NCBI RefSeq assembly: GCF_014698995.1
Contig: NZ_JACWZZ010000001.1
Coordinates: forward strand, 1 to 64,000
DNA from: Hymenobacter duratus
GTDB lineage: Bacteria; Bacteroidota; Bacteroidia; Cytophagales; Hymenobacteraceae
DNA length: 64,000 nt
Reading direction: 5' to 3'
The notes beneath the pieces were generated by a model that searched no databases, was not told where the DNA came from, and saw nothing but the letters and a program-made list of their open reading frames with translations. Below are positions 43,484 through 52,748 of the stretch, one piece after another; position 1 is the stretch's first letter; each line of letters opens with the position of its first letter. The translations under genes and the position numbers were made by a program.

Positions 43484-44341
43484 TTGAACAACGAACATCC
43501 TGTGCTGGGCGAACCCCAGGAAATGTCCTTCATCGACCATCTGGAGGCGTTGCGCTGGCACATCATCCGCGCGGCCATTGCTATTGTGGTCTTTACCACG
43601 GCGGCGTTTCTGGCCAAGGACTTCCTGTTTCACGACCTGATTCTGGGGCCTTCCCGCGCTGATTTCTGGACCTACCGCCTCTTCAACCAAGTGGGCGAGT
43701 GGCTCAGCCTGCCCGGCCTGCACATGGACAAGCCGTCGTTTGATCTGCAAAACCGCCAGATGAGCGGGCAGCTGACCATGCACATCAGCACCTCGTTTGT
43801 GGTAGGCTTGGCGTTGGCGTTTCCGTACACGTTCTGGGAAATCTGGCGCTTCGTGAAGCCGGGCCTGTACCCGCACGAGCAGGCCAATTCGCGCGGGGCG
43901 GTGTTCTTCGTGTCGGTGCTGTTTATCATTGGGCTGCTGTTCGGCTACTACATCGCCGCGCCGCTGAGCATCAACTTCCTGGCCTCGTATCAGCTGGATG
44001 CCACCATCGAAAACCAAATTGACCTGCAGAGCTACATCAGCACGCTGACCACCATGTCACTTTCGTGCGCCTTCGTGTTTGAGCTGCCGATGATTGTGTT
44101 CTTTTTGGCTAAAGCCGGCCTGATTACGCCGGAAATTATGCGGCTGTACCGCAAGCACGCTATTGTGGTGGTGCTCATTATTGCCGCCATCATCACACCG
44201 CCCGAAATCACCTCCCAGATCATCGTCACGATTCCGATTGTGCTGCTTTACGAGGTCAGCATCAGTATAGCGGCTGTAGTGGGCCGCAACCGCACCAAAC
44301 AGCTCAACGAGCGGCTGGCCGAGAACAACGGCGTCGCGTAA
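43484..44341 (+). CDS. tatC: Twin-arginine translocase subunit TatC
   Basis: The product is 285 residues from a TTG start (NNEHPVLGEPQEMSFIDHLE); an ATG 13 codons later is the alternative. It has the signature MSFIDHLEALRWHIIRA and six membrane segments, with FVVGLALAFPYTFWEIWRFV and PGLYPHEQ near the middle. TatC is the receptor for twin-arginine signals in the inner membrane. TatA/B are not in the window. The collar-domain protein at 22595 is a candidate substrate. Confidence 0.96.
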   Translation: MNNEHPVLGEPQEMSFIDHLEALRWHIIRAAIAIVVFTTAAFLAKDFLFHDLILGPSRADFWTYRLFNQVGEWLSLPGLHMDKPSFDLQNRQMSGQLTMHISTSFVVGLALAFPYTFWEIWRFVKPGLYPHEQANSRGAVFFVSVLFIIGLLFGYYIAAPLSINFLASYQLDATIENQIDLQSYISTLTTMSLSCAFVFELPMIVFFLAKAGLITPEIMRLYRKHAIVVVLIIAAIITPPEITSQIIVTIPIVLLYEVSISIAAVVGRNRTKQLNERLAENNGVA

Positions 44342-44367
44342 CCGAAATCTTCCCTGCAAATGAAAAG

Positions 44368-44417
44368 TGGCCGGTGAAAATGTTGATCTGAAACCCAGTC
44401 GCATTTCTCACCGGCCA
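44368..44417 (+). terminator. Hairpin after tatC
   Basis: A perfect 10-bp stem (TGGCCGGTGA at 44368-44377 with 44408-44417) and a TTTGCTGT tail. It lies between tatC and rpiB. Confidence 0.6.
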
Positions 44418-44449
44418 TTTGCTGTCTACACCTTCTCCTTCTTCTCCTC

Positions 44450-44890
44450 ATGCCCGACCACAATACCATTGCCCTCGGCTCCGACCATGCCGGCTTCGAA
44501 TACAAGCAGATGCTACTGAACTGGCTCCGCGACAACGGCTACGAAGTCCGCGACTTCGGCACCTATTCCGCTGACTCAGTAGACTACCCGGACTTTGTGC
44601 ATCCGCTGGCCACGGCCATTACGGCGGGTGAGCTGGAGCGCGGCATTCTGGTGTGTGGCTCGGCCAATGGCGTGTGTATCACGGCCAATAAGCACCGGGG
44701 TATCCGCGCGGCCATTGCCTGGGAGCCGGAGTTGGCCGAGCTGGCCCGCCAGCACAACGACGCCAACATCATTTGTGTGCCGGCCCGCTTTGTGAGCGAG
44801 GAAAACGCCCGCGCTATTGTCAGTCAGTTCCTCAACACGGCCTTTGAAGGCGGCCGTCATCAGAACCGCGTCAACAAGATTGATTGCTGA
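44450..44890 (+). CDS. rpiB: Ribose-5-phosphate isomerase B
   Basis: The 146-residue protein has the LacA/RpiB fold signatures: IALGSDHAGFEYKQMLLNWL near residue 7, DYPDFVHPLATAI near 45, GILVCGSANGVCITANKHRG near 66-85 with the catalytic Cys in GSANGVCI, and RQHNDANIICVPARFVSE. It interconverts ribose-5-phosphate and ribulose-5-phosphate in the pentose phosphate pathway. Confidence 0.93.
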   Translation: MPDHNTIALGSDHAGFEYKQMLLNWLRDNGYEVRDFGTYSADSVDYPDFVHPLATAITAGELERGILVCGSANGVCITANKHRGIRAAIAWEPELAELARQHNDANIICVPARFVSEENARAIVSQFLNTAFEGGRHQNRVNKIDC

Positions 44891-44898
44891 TTTAAGGC

Positions 44899-44969
44899 GA
44901 TGAGGTGAATGGTAAAAGGTGACAGGTAAAATCCAGTCTACGTGGCCCATCCCTACTGTTCACCTCATC
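44899..44969. repeat. Inverted repeat between convergent genes
   Basis: Perfect 11-bp arms (GATGAGGTGAA at 44899-44909 with 44959-44969). It may act as a bidirectional terminator between rpiB and the membrane-protein gene. The right arm includes the stop codon of the latter. Confidence 0.5.
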
Positions 44970-46380
44970 ACTTCAATTGGTACACCCGTGGAGTGGCTGT
45001 AGCTTGGTAGCGCCCGAAAATGGCAGGCACTTTATACTGCAACTCGTCTAAGCGGTTGGTCTGGTCGATGAGGATAGTGGGCGGGTCAGAAGCGAGGTTG
45101 CGCGAGAGGCGATACACCGCTGCGTATTGGCTCAGATACCCAAAGTCGGCCTGTGCCAGGCGCCAGTCGAGATACGGCGACGCGGGACGGTTATCAATAT
45201 ACGGGCGCATATCGGGGCCCAGCACCAGCAGGCGCTGGCCTTTGATGGCGGCATACTGCGGGTTGGGCTGCACGGCGTAGCGGCTTTCGGCCGGGAAGCG
45301 CAACACGGTATCCAGATGCAGGATTTCGCGGTAGCGCAGCCCTACTACACTGGCCAGCACTGCTACAAACAGCACTTCCACCACCCAGCCGCGCGCCGCT
45401 TTCTGCCACAGATACAGGCTGAAATACGTGATGGGCGGCAGCACCAGTATCAATGAGCCGGGCGCCACGCCGCGGCCGGCCCAGGCCATCAGGCCCGCTA
45501 CCAGCAGCCACACCAGCATCATCTGCTGAAATTTCACCTGAAAGACCAGCCCCAACGAGGTAGTGAACATGCGGGCCAGTGCCAGCAGTAGTACCGCGGC
45601 CGGCAGCACCAGCAGCCGCCACTGCAGCGGCAGCGGCAGCCCGTCGGCCCCCAGCACCAAGCCGCTCAGAGTGGGCACCAAATGGAACTGCCGGAAGTCG
45701 GGCAGCGCATCGTTGTAGAGAAAGAACGTGGCGGCCACCGCATACGGAAAGCCAAAGCCGCAGAGCAGCAGCAGAAAGCTCCGAAACGAGTTGGCCGCGA
45801 AGATGATAACGGCAAACAGCCCCAAGAGCAGAAACAGCGCCAGCGGCAGGTAGCACAGCGCCGCCACCCCAATCAGGAACCCCGCCCGAAACAGCCGCCG
45901 GTTGTCGTAGCCTTCGCGGGAAGTAGGCAGCAGCGCGCTCAGCCCCAGAATAATGAACGTGTGCCCCAGCAGCAGCGGCGACAGAATATCCAGGTCCGTG
46001 GTGACGCTGGCCAGTACCAGGTAGGTGAGAGCCGCCAGGTAGCCGCGCTCCGGATGCACATCGGCCCGGTTGAGCACGAAATTGAGGCGCAGGGCCTGCG
46101 TCAGGAGCAGAGCCAGCGAGATAATGCGGTAGAGCCACAACGGCCGCGACGCAACCAGATCCAGCCCGGCAAAAAGTGCCGCTGCCAGCGGGGCGGTGGC
46201 CTCATATAGGTCGCGGTAGGGCAGCGCCCCTTCGTGCAGCCGCTCGCCTACCAGTAGTGCCCGCAGCTCAATGGCCGTGAGCGGAATACCCCACCACAAC
46301 AGCGGCAGCCGCACGGCCAGCACCAGCAGCAGCAGCGCCACCAGGCGCGTGGGCAAAGGACTTTTAAAAAATCGAAGCAA
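44968..46380 (-). CDS. Polytopic membrane protein, possible GT-C-like glycosyltransferase
   Basis: The 470-residue product has about 10 membrane segments (LVALLLLVLAVRLPLLWWGI, ISLALLLTQALRLNFVL, YLAALTYLVLASVTTDLDIL, LCYLPLALFLLLGLFAVII and others). The N-terminal loop ELRALLVGERLHEGALPYRD and the long periplasmic C-terminal part (PNPQYAAIKGQRLLVLGPDM, RPYIDNRPASPYLDWRLAQA) resemble GT-C integral membrane transferases, but I see no decisive DD or E-x-D motif. The function is unproven. It is divergent from rbfA. Confidence 0.72.
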   Translation of the reverse strand: MLRFFKSPLPTRLVALLLLVLAVRLPLLWWGIPLTAIELRALLVGERLHEGALPYRDLYEATAPLAAALFAGLDLVASRPLWLYRIISLALLLTQALRLNFVLNRADVHPERGYLAALTYLVLASVTTDLDILSPLLLGHTFIILGLSALLPTSREGYDNRRLFRAGFLIGVAALCYLPLALFLLLGLFAVIIFAANSFRSFLLLLCGFGFPYAVAATFFLYNDALPDFRQFHLVPTLSGLVLGADGLPLPLQWRLLVLPAAVLLLALARMFTTSLGLVFQVKFQQMMLVWLLVAGLMAWAGRGVAPGSLILVLPPITYFSLYLWQKAARGWVVEVLFVAVLASVVGLRYREILHLDTVLRFPAESRYAVQPNPQYAAIKGQRLLVLGPDMRPYIDNRPASPYLDWRLAQADFGYLSQYAAVYRLSRNLASDPPTILIDQTNRLDELQYKVPAIFGRYQATATPRVYQLK

Positions 46381-46536
46381 GCCAGTGAGGAGCTAACAAG
46401 TGAAGACGAGAAGACGCAAAGGTACAGCCTTGCCTCAATGCCTGATTTTATGCTTGCCGAGCCCCACTACAGGTTAGCCAAGCCCTATCCTTTCGTCACC
46501 GGTTTCCCTTATCACCCAATTACGTAATCACCTGCT

Positions 46537-46544
46537 TATCTTTG
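46537..46544 (+). promoter_or_regulatory. -7 box (TATCTTTG) of rbfA
   Basis: An exact TAnnTTTG match ending 9 nt before the rbfA ATG at 46554. The -33 element is not clear. Confidence 0.45.
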
Positions 46545-46553
46545 CCAATTCCT

Positions 46554-46991
46554 ATGGAAAGTAAACGACAGCAAAAAGTATCCAGCCTGCTGCAGCAGGA
46601 ATTGGCCGCCGTATTTCAGCGCGACCTGCCGCACCTGTTTCCGGGCCTGGCGCCGGGCATCAGCACCGTACGCGTCTCGCCCGACCTGGGCGTGGCCCGC
46701 GTGTACCTGAGCCAGCTATTGGTAAAAGAAGGCAGCGGCGAAGCTACCTTGGCCCTTGTGCGCGACAACCAGAAAGTGGTGCGCCAGGCGCTGGCCAAAC
46801 GCATCCGGCAGCAGCTGCGCATCGTGCCCGACCTGGTGTTCTTCCTTGATGACTCGGCCGCCTACGCCGCCAAGATGGATCAGGTATTCGGCCAGCTCAG
46901 CATTCCGGACCCGGAGTCTGAGGCCGATGAGCAGCCTGGCGAGGCCGCGCCCAAACGCCCCAAGCTCTTCGCTGACGACGAAAATGAGTAA
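46554..46991 (+). CDS. rbfA: 30S ribosome-binding factor A
   Basis: The ATG giving MESKRQQKVSSLLQQELAAV yields 145 residues. It has the KH-like RbfA core: ISTVRVSPDLGVARVYLSQL, QALAKRIRQQLRIVPDLVFF and a final helix with AAYAAKMDQVFGQL. A charged, disordered tail (PDPESEADEQPGEAAPKR) is longer than in E. coli. RbfA assists late maturation of the 30S subunit and cold adaptation. Confidence 0.93.
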   Translation: MESKRQQKVSSLLQQELAAVFQRDLPHLFPGLAPGISTVRVSPDLGVARVYLSQLLVKEGSGEATLALVRDNQKVVRQALAKRIRQQLRIVPDLVFFLDDSAAYAAKMDQVFGQLSIPDPESEADEQPGEAAPKRPKLFADDENE

Positions 46992-47081
46992 CTGAATGGA
47001 TGAATGACTGAGTGGGTTTGTCCTCCGTCGTCTCGTCTACCTGGCTCATTTCCTCCTTCACTTCTTCGCTCATCTATTCAG
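46991..47081. repeat. Inverted repeat between rbfA and the methyltransferase gene
   Basis: Arms of 13 bp (ACTGAATGGATGA at 46991-47003 with 47069-47081, one G-T pair). The left arm begins at the last base of the rbfA stop and the right arm ends at the first base of the next GTG start. It resembles the repeats at 43369 and 44899. Confidence 0.5.
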
Positions 47082-47890
47082 TGCATTACGATCCTATTAA
47101 ACGCTCTCTGGGCGAAGTTTTTAACCGGACGCCGCTGCTGCGCCGCCTGTTCTATCATCTGCTCGATCTGCTGCTGCTCCGCACTTGGCACGTACACCGC
47201 GAGTTGCGGCAGTGGGCCAAAGGCCGGACCAGTGAAGCGCTGAATATTCTGGACGCCGGCTCCGGCTACGGCCAGTATACCTACTGGCTGTCGGGGATGA
47301 GTACGAAGTGGAACATCCTGGCCGTGGATGTGAAGGACGAGCAGATTGCCGACTCCAACAAATTTTTCCGTGAGATTGGGCGCACCAACGTGCAGTTTGC
47401 CGTGCAGGACCTGGTGCTGTATCAGGAGCCCAACACGTTCGATCTGGCCCTGTCCGTAGACGTGATGGAGCACATTCTGGAAGACGTGGAAGTGTTCCGT
47501 AATATCCACGCGTCGCTTAAGGATGGCGGCATGCTGCTCATTTCCACGCCCTCCGACCAGGGCGGCTCCGATGTGCACTCCGACGGCGAAACCTCGTTCA
47601 TTGAGGAGCACGTGCGCGACGGCTACAACATCCATGAGATTCAGCAGAAGCTGCGTACCGCCGGTTTCGAGCGAATCGAAGCCCGCTACAGCTACGGCGA
47701 GCCGGGCCAGATTTCATGGCGCCTGAGCATGAAATATCCTATTCTGATGCTGGGCCAGTCGAAGCTGTTTTTTGTGCTGCTGCCCTTCTACTACCTCGTT
47801 ACGTTCCCGTTTTGCCTGCTGCTCAACTGGCTTGATGCCCGCACGATGCATGATTCCGGCACCGGCCTCATCGTGAAAGCCTGGAAGTAA
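47081..47890 (+). CDS. Class I SAM-dependent methyltransferase with membrane tail
   Basis: I chose the GTG giving VHYDPIKRSLGEVFNR (269 aa); the frame upstream to 47012 lies in the inverted repeat. The methyltransferase fold shows motif I ILDAGSGYGQYTYWLSG, LAVDVKDEQIADSNKF, VMEHILEDVEVFRNIHASL and GGMLLISTPSDQGGSDVHSD. The C-terminus has a hydrophobic segment (LFFVLLPFYYLVTFPFCLLL). It may methylate a lipid or a membrane-linked molecule. It is not an rRNA methyltransferase by motif. Confidence 0.85.
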   Translation: MHYDPIKRSLGEVFNRTPLLRRLFYHLLDLLLLRTWHVHRELRQWAKGRTSEALNILDAGSGYGQYTYWLSGMSTKWNILAVDVKDEQIADSNKFFREIGRTNVQFAVQDLVLYQEPNTFDLALSVDVMEHILEDVEVFRNIHASLKDGGMLLISTPSDQGGSDVHSDGETSFIEEHVRDGYNIHEIQQKLRTAGFERIEARYSYGEPGQISWRLSMKYPILMLGQSKLFFVLLPFYYLVTFPFCLLLNWLDARTMHDSGTGLIVKAWK

Positions 47891-48078
47891 CCCGCCACCG
47901 GCCGTTACCTTTTTCGGCGAGTGGCGTATCTTGGGGCTCCTCCTGTCTATTCAGTTTATGGCCAGCCAATCCGAATCTGAGCAGATACTTACCCGGTAGG
48001 TGCCAGTGCTTGCACCGCGCCAGTTAACTACCTTTAGCCAACCATCCACCCGTAAGCTTTCCACCTCGCACGCCCCGC

Positions 48079-49308
48079 ATGGACGTTCCGTTGCTCATTG
48101 CCCGGCGTTACTTTTCCTCGAAGAAGAAGCGCAACATCATCAGCATCATCTCCAACATCTCCATGATTGGCGTGGCGGTGGGCACGATGGCGCTGATTAT
48201 TGTGCTGTCGGTGTTCAATGGGCTGGAGGATCTGGTACGCACACTCTACGGCAAATCGGACCCCGATTTGCTGGTGACAGCTGTGCAGGGCAAGTCGTTT
48301 CCGGTGGATGAAAAAACGCTGGAAGAGCTTCGCCGAATCCGCGGTGTTGGTCTGCTCACCGAGGTTATTGAGGACAATGCCCTACTGCAGTACCATGACC
48401 GCCAGATGGTGGTGAAGATGAAGGGTGTTTCGGAGAACTACTACACCCAGAGCAATATCGACTCGGCCATTGTGGAAGGCGACCACCGCCTGCGCCGCGG
48501 CGGCGAGCCGTATGCGTTGCTTGGGGCCGGCGTGCAGCACGAGCTCAGCATTGCGCTCAACAACCGTTTTGCGCCGCTACACCTGCTCTACCCGCGCAAC
48601 ACCGGCAAAAAAACCCTTTCGCTGAATCCGGAAACCGCTTTCACCGAGAAAACCATCACGGCCGGCGGCGTCTTTCTGATTGAGCAGCATATCGACGACA
48701 GCTACATTTTTGTGCCGATTGAGTTTGCGCAGGAGCTTCTTAACTATGGAAACCGCCGTACGGCGCTGGAAGTAAACGTTGGTGACCAGCACGACATTCA
48801 GGAGGTCAAGGCAGTCATCAAGAAGCACCTGGGGCCGAAGTTCAAGGTGCTCGACTCCGATGAGCAACACGTGAGCCTGCTCAAAGCCATTAAGGTGGAG
48901 AAGATGTTTGTGTTCATCACCTTCGCCTTCATCCTGCTGATTGCCTCGCTCAATATCTTCTTTTCGCTGTCGATGCTGGTTATCGATAAGCGCAAGGATG
49001 TGGCCATCCTGCTGGCTATGGGCGCTACCCCGCGCGACATCCGCCGCATTTTCCTGCTCGAAGGTGCCATTGTAGCGTTGGTAGGGGCCGTTACGGGCCT
49101 AGCGTTGGGTATCACCATCTGCTGGCTCCAGCAGACGTTCCACATCGTGAGCATGGGCATGGCCACGAGCGTGGTAGACTCCTACCCCGTGAAGATGCAA
49201 TTCACGGATATTGTGCTCACCGGTCTGGCGATTATCGTCATCACCATTGCCGTTTCGATACGGCCCGCGCTGAACGCCGCCAAGCTCGACGTGCGCGAAA
49301 ACCTGTAA
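48079..49308 (+). CDS. LolC/LolE-type ABC transporter permease
   Basis: The 409-residue protein has an N-terminal membrane segment (ISMIGVAVGTMALIIVLSVF), a large MacB/FtsX-like periplasmic domain (residues about 50-270) and three C-terminal membrane segments (VEKMFVFITFAFILLIASLN, GAIVALVGAVTGLALGITIC, IVLTGLAIIVITIAVSI). The sequence RKDVAILLAMGATPRDIRRI is the typical LolC/E coupling loop. It probably extracts lipoproteins from the inner membrane with a LolD ATPase encoded elsewhere. Confidence 0.9.
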   Translation: MDVPLLIARRYFSSKKKRNIISIISNISMIGVAVGTMALIIVLSVFNGLEDLVRTLYGKSDPDLLVTAVQGKSFPVDEKTLEELRRIRGVGLLTEVIEDNALLQYHDRQMVVKMKGVSENYYTQSNIDSAIVEGDHRLRRGGEPYALLGAGVQHELSIALNNRFAPLHLLYPRNTGKKTLSLNPETAFTEKTITAGGVFLIEQHIDDSYIFVPIEFAQELLNYGNRRTALEVNVGDQHDIQEVKAVIKKHLGPKFKVLDSDEQHVSLLKAIKVEKMFVFITFAFILLIASLNIFFSLSMLVIDKRKDVAILLAMGATPRDIRRIFLLEGAIVALVGAVTGLALGITICWLQQTFHIVSMGMATSVVDSYPVKMQFTDIVLTGLAIIVITIAVSIRPALNAAKLDVRENL

Positions 49309-49487
49309 CATTCTTCAGCACTGTCGAGTATTCCATCTACCTGAAAGCAACTTCAGGCATACTGGAATATATGATTCGTCTTATAAATATTACTATTTGT
49401 AGAATAAATTTTACTTTTTGGCAAAAAATATAGTATTTAGCATTTGTCCTTACTTTCAACACTGCATTTTGGCCGATTTTTATCCTC
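49309..49487 (+). promoter_or_regulatory. AT-rich promoter region of the helicase gene
   Basis: About 180 bp without a gene, strongly AT-rich. TTTG at 49417-49420 and TAGCATTTG at 49438-49446 form a plausible but imperfect promoter (17-nt spacer, one extra base in the -7 box), 41 nt before the ATG at 49488. Confidence 0.45.
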
Positions 49488-52445
49488 ATGAAGGTTTCAA
49501 CTTCTCAACCTTTTCAAATTGTTTATTCGTTGCTTGAGCACGAGTATTTAGGATATTTATTTGAGTCTTATGTAGTTCAGCGTAATCCTAAGGGCCAGCT
49601 CACCTTGCAGCATCAAACCGTTTCGGCCAAAAATGCCCCGGAATTTGCGGACGGTCTGGATGAGACGGACTTTGAGTTGGTAGCTCTCACCGACCAGATC
49701 CAGCAGGATGCCGTCATTAAAGAGTTCTGGCCGAAAAAAACTACCCCAACCGACTTTTTCCTGAAAATATACGACCCGGATAAGGGCGACAAAGCCCTCC
49801 AGGACGTCATCTGCCGCTACGTACAGGAGCGAATGGGCCAGATTCTGGCCCGGCTGCAGGGCAAGTACGTCTTCATTATGGGCAAAGACGGCGAGCCAAC
49901 GTGGCGCGAGATGGAACTGGCGCCAGAGCCCGCTTCAGTGTTGTTCCATTTCCGCCGCAACGAAGACAGCACACACTATTTCCCCACGATTCAGTACCAG
50001 AACCAGAAGCTCGATTTCCAATATAAAAATGCCGTTATCATATGCGAACAGCCAGCCTGGCTGCTTCTGAACAACGTACTCTACCACTTCCGCAATGATG
50101 TGGATGGCAGGAAAATCAAGCCTTTTCTCAACAAGAAATTTATTGTTATTCCGCGCCAGGTAGAAGAAAGCTACTTTCAGCGCTTCGTCGCGCCGCTGGT
50201 CGAGTCGTTTGACGTGCACGCGCGCGGCTTCGATATTCGTTCGGAGCGCTACGTTGCCCGGCCGCAGCTTACGTTCTCAGACGCACCTACCGCCACTATT
50301 GTAGAGGAAGTGCGCCCTACCCGCCGGACCCTCGCCGATTCGGGTGGCGTAGCCGTGGCGTCGGCCGCCATTTCCGACCACATCCACTTCGACCTCAGCT
50401 TCCGCTACGGCGACCATACCGTCCACAACGGCTACGACAAGCGGGTGTGCGTGAAGCTGGAGAAGAAAGAGGATAACTACATCTTCCACCGCCTCGTGCG
50501 CAACCTAGACCGGGAGCAGGAGATTATCCGGGAGCTGGCCGACCGGGCGCTGGAAGTGCGCAACGGCCGGGCGGTGCTGGAAAAAGCTACTGCCTTCCGC
50601 TGGCTGCACCACCACGCCGACGAGCTGGCCCGCATGGGCTTTACGGTACACCAGGGCAGCACGTCCGGCAAAGACTACTTCATTGGGTCGGTGAGCGTGG
50701 AAGTGGGCATTACAGAGGCCACCGACTGGTTTGACGTACGCGGGACGGTGCGTTTTGGCGAATTCGAAATTCCGTTCATCAAGCTGCGGCCCTATATTCT
50801 GCAGCGCCGCCACGAGTTCCGGCTGCCCAATGGGCAGATTGCCATTATCCCGGATGAGTGGTTTACGCAGTATCTGGAGCTGTTTGCTTTTGCTGAGGAG
50901 CAGCCGCACAGCCTCACGCTACGCAAACACCATTTGGCGCTGGTATCAGACCTGCAGAACGGCAACCTGGCAACCGTCGTCATCAGCCGCAAGCTGGAGA
51001 AGCTACGCGGGTTTGAGTCGGTGGAGGACCAGCCGATGCCGGTGGGGTTCCGGGGTGAGCTGCGGCCTTACCAGAAGGCGGGCTACAACTGGCTGCACTT
51101 CGTAAAGGACTACCATTTCGGGGGTTGCCTGGCCGATGATATGGGCCTGGGCAAAACGATTCAGACGCTGGCACTGCTGCTGCAACGCAAGGAAAGCGGC
51201 GAAGCCGGCGGTGCAGCCTCCCTACTGGCCATGCCTACCTCACTGGTATACAACTGGTTGAGCGAGGCGCAAAAGTTCACGCCCGACCTGCGCATCCTGA
51301 CCTACACCGGTACCTACCGCGACAAAAATGTGGCCCAGTTTGCTGACTACGATGTGGTACTGACCAGCTACGGCATCGTGCGGCTGGATGCCGAACTGCT
51401 GAAGACCTACAAGTTCGACTACGTGATTCTGGACGAGTCGCAGGCTATCAAGAATCCGGGCTCTACCACTTCGCACGCCGTGCGCGGGCTGCACTCGCGC
51501 CACCGCCTGATTCTGACTGGCACGCCCGTCGAAAACAGCACGATGGACCTCTGGTCGCAGATGTCGTTTATTAATCCGGGCTTGCTGGGCACCCAGACGT
51601 TTTTCCGCAAGGAATTTCTTAAGCCCATTGAGAAAGGCAAGGATGAAGGACGCACCCGCAAGCTGCACGCGCTAATCAAGCCCTTCATTCTGCGCCGCCA
51701 CAAGGCCCAGGTGGCCCGCGAGTTGCCCGACAAGATTGAGCACCTCAGTTACTGCCCCATGACCGAGGAGCAGACCCACGCCTACGAGGAAACCAAGAGC
51801 TACTACCGCAACAAAATTCTGCGCAACATTGAGGAGCATGGCACCGCCAGCACCCAGTTTATGCTGCTGCAGGGCCTGACCAAGCTGCGGCAGATTGCCA
51901 ACCACCCGCGCATGGCCGATGAGACTTATGAGCACGAATCGGGCAAGCTGCGTGAGGTCATCCGAATGATTAAGAGTGTGGTTTCGGAAGGCCACAAAGT
52001 ATTGGTATTCAGCCAGTTTGTGAAACACCTTGACATCGTGCGGGCTTCGCTCGATGAGCGCCAGATTGACTACGCTTATCTCGATGGCAACACGCGGGAG
52101 CGGCACAAAGTGGTGAACCGCTTCCAAGAAGACGAGAAGCTGCGCGTGTTTCTGATTTCGCTGAAAGCGGGCGGCGTGGGACTCAACCTTACTGCCGCCG
52201 ACTATGTGTTCATTCTGGACCCATGGTGGAACCCGGCCGTGGAAGCGCAGGCCATTGACCGGGCCCACCGCATCGGGCAGCAGAAGACGGTATTTACTTA
52301 CAAGTTCATCACCAAGAGCACGGTAGAAGAGAAAATCCTGGCCCTGCAAAACAAGAAAATCCAGCTCGTCACGGACTTGATTACTACTGACGAAGCCATT
52401 ATCAAGAGCCTGACCAAAGAGGACATAGAGGAACTGCTGGGCTGA
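49488..52445 (+). CDS. SNF2-family DEAD/DEAH-box ATPase
   Basis: The 985-residue protein has a long N-terminal region (about 500 residues) without motifs I recognise. A SNF2 helicase core follows: motif I ADDMGLGKTIQTLALLLQR, LAMPTSLVYNWLSEAQKF, the DEAH-like ILDESQAIKNPGS, ILTGTPVENSTMDLWSQMSF and, in the second lobe, VFSQFVKHLDIVRASL, LDGNTRERHKVVNRF, SLKAGGVGLNLTAADYVFIL and DRAHRIGQ. These are ATP-dependent DNA translocases that remodel protein-DNA complexes. Its start lies in AT-rich DNA. No adjacent restriction or defence genes were seen. Confidence 0.95.
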   Translation: MKVSTSQPFQIVYSLLEHEYLGYLFESYVVQRNPKGQLTLQHQTVSAKNAPEFADGLDETDFELVALTDQIQQDAVIKEFWPKKTTPTDFFLKIYDPDKGDKALQDVICRYVQERMGQILARLQGKYVFIMGKDGEPTWREMELAPEPASVLFHFRRNEDSTHYFPTIQYQNQKLDFQYKNAVIICEQPAWLLLNNVLYHFRNDVDGRKIKPFLNKKFIVIPRQVEESYFQRFVAPLVESFDVHARGFDIRSERYVARPQLTFSDAPTATIVEEVRPTRRTLADSGGVAVASAAISDHIHFDLSFRYGDHTVHNGYDKRVCVKLEKKEDNYIFHRLVRNLDREQEIIRELADRALEVRNGRAVLEKATAFRWLHHHADELARMGFTVHQGSTSGKDYFIGSVSVEVGITEATDWFDVRGTVRFGEFEIPFIKLRPYILQRRHEFRLPNGQIAIIPDEWFTQYLELFAFAEEQPHSLTLRKHHLALVSDLQNGNLATVVISRKLEKLRGFESVEDQPMPVGFRGELRPYQKAGYNWLHFVKDYHFGGCLADDMGLGKTIQTLALLLQRKESGEAGGAASLLAMPTSLVYNWLSEAQKFTPDLRILTYTGTYRDKNVAQFADYDVVLTSYGIVRLDAELLKTYKFDYVILDESQAIKNPGSTTSHAVRGLHSRHRLILTGTPVENSTMDLWSQMSFINPGLLGTQTFFRKEFLKPIEKGKDEGRTRKLHALIKPFILRRHKAQVARELPDKIEHLSYCPMTEEQTHAYEETKSYYRNKILRNIEEHGTASTQFMLLQGLTKLRQIANHPRMADETYEHESGKLREVIRMIKSVVSEGHKVLVFSQFVKHLDIVRASLDERQIDYAYLDGNTRERHKVVNRFQEDEKLRVFLISLKAGGVGLNLTAADYVFILDPWWNPAVEAQAIDRAHRIGQQKTVFTYKFITKSTVEEKILALQNKKIQLVTDLITTDEAIIKSLTKEDIEELLG

Positions 52446-52473
52446 TAACCAGCTACTTCTTGAACACATACCG

Positions 52474-52513
52474 ACAGCCCGATTATGGAGAGTATGCTCC
52501 GCAGTCGGGCTGT
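52474..52513 (+). terminator. Terminator after the helicase gene
   Basis: A perfect 9-bp stem (ACAGCCCGA at 52474-52482 with 52505-52513) with some extra pairing outside it. The tail is GTTATGT. Confidence 0.65.
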
Positions 52514-52530
52514 GTTATGTAGCATACACA

Positions 52531-52746
52531 ATGGGCTTATTTGATGCGGCCAAGCCGGTTGGCGTAGAGATAAAAGGCAATATTCTGCATTGCGTGATAT
52601 GCCGTCATAACCGGTTCTGGCGGCGCGATGCACAACTGCACACGGGTTCGTCCAGGTTTTTGCAGCTGGAGTGGCTCGATGCAACTGCCGTCTGCTACGA
52701 GTGCGACAACTGCGGCTATATCCACTGGTTCATGCCGCAGGGCTAA
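52531..52746 (+). CDS. Small zinc-ribbon-like protein
   Basis: The 71-residue product has two cysteine knuckles, HCVICRHNRFWRRD and VCYECDNCGYIHWFM, enough for one zinc site. No DNA-binding helix is visible and I do not recognise the family. It ends 2 bp before the stop of the convergent PLP-enzyme gene. Confidence 0.66.
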   Translation: MGLFDAAKPVGVEIKGNILHCVICRHNRFWRRDAQLHTGSSRFLQLEWLDATAVCYECDNCGYIHWFMPQG

Positions 52747-52748
52747 GC

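Noticed and set aside
47959..48000. A 13-codon frame (MASQSESEQILTR) before the LolC/E gene
   Set aside because: Too short to judge; no similarity or clear ribosome-binding site. Kept as unexplained intergenic sequence.
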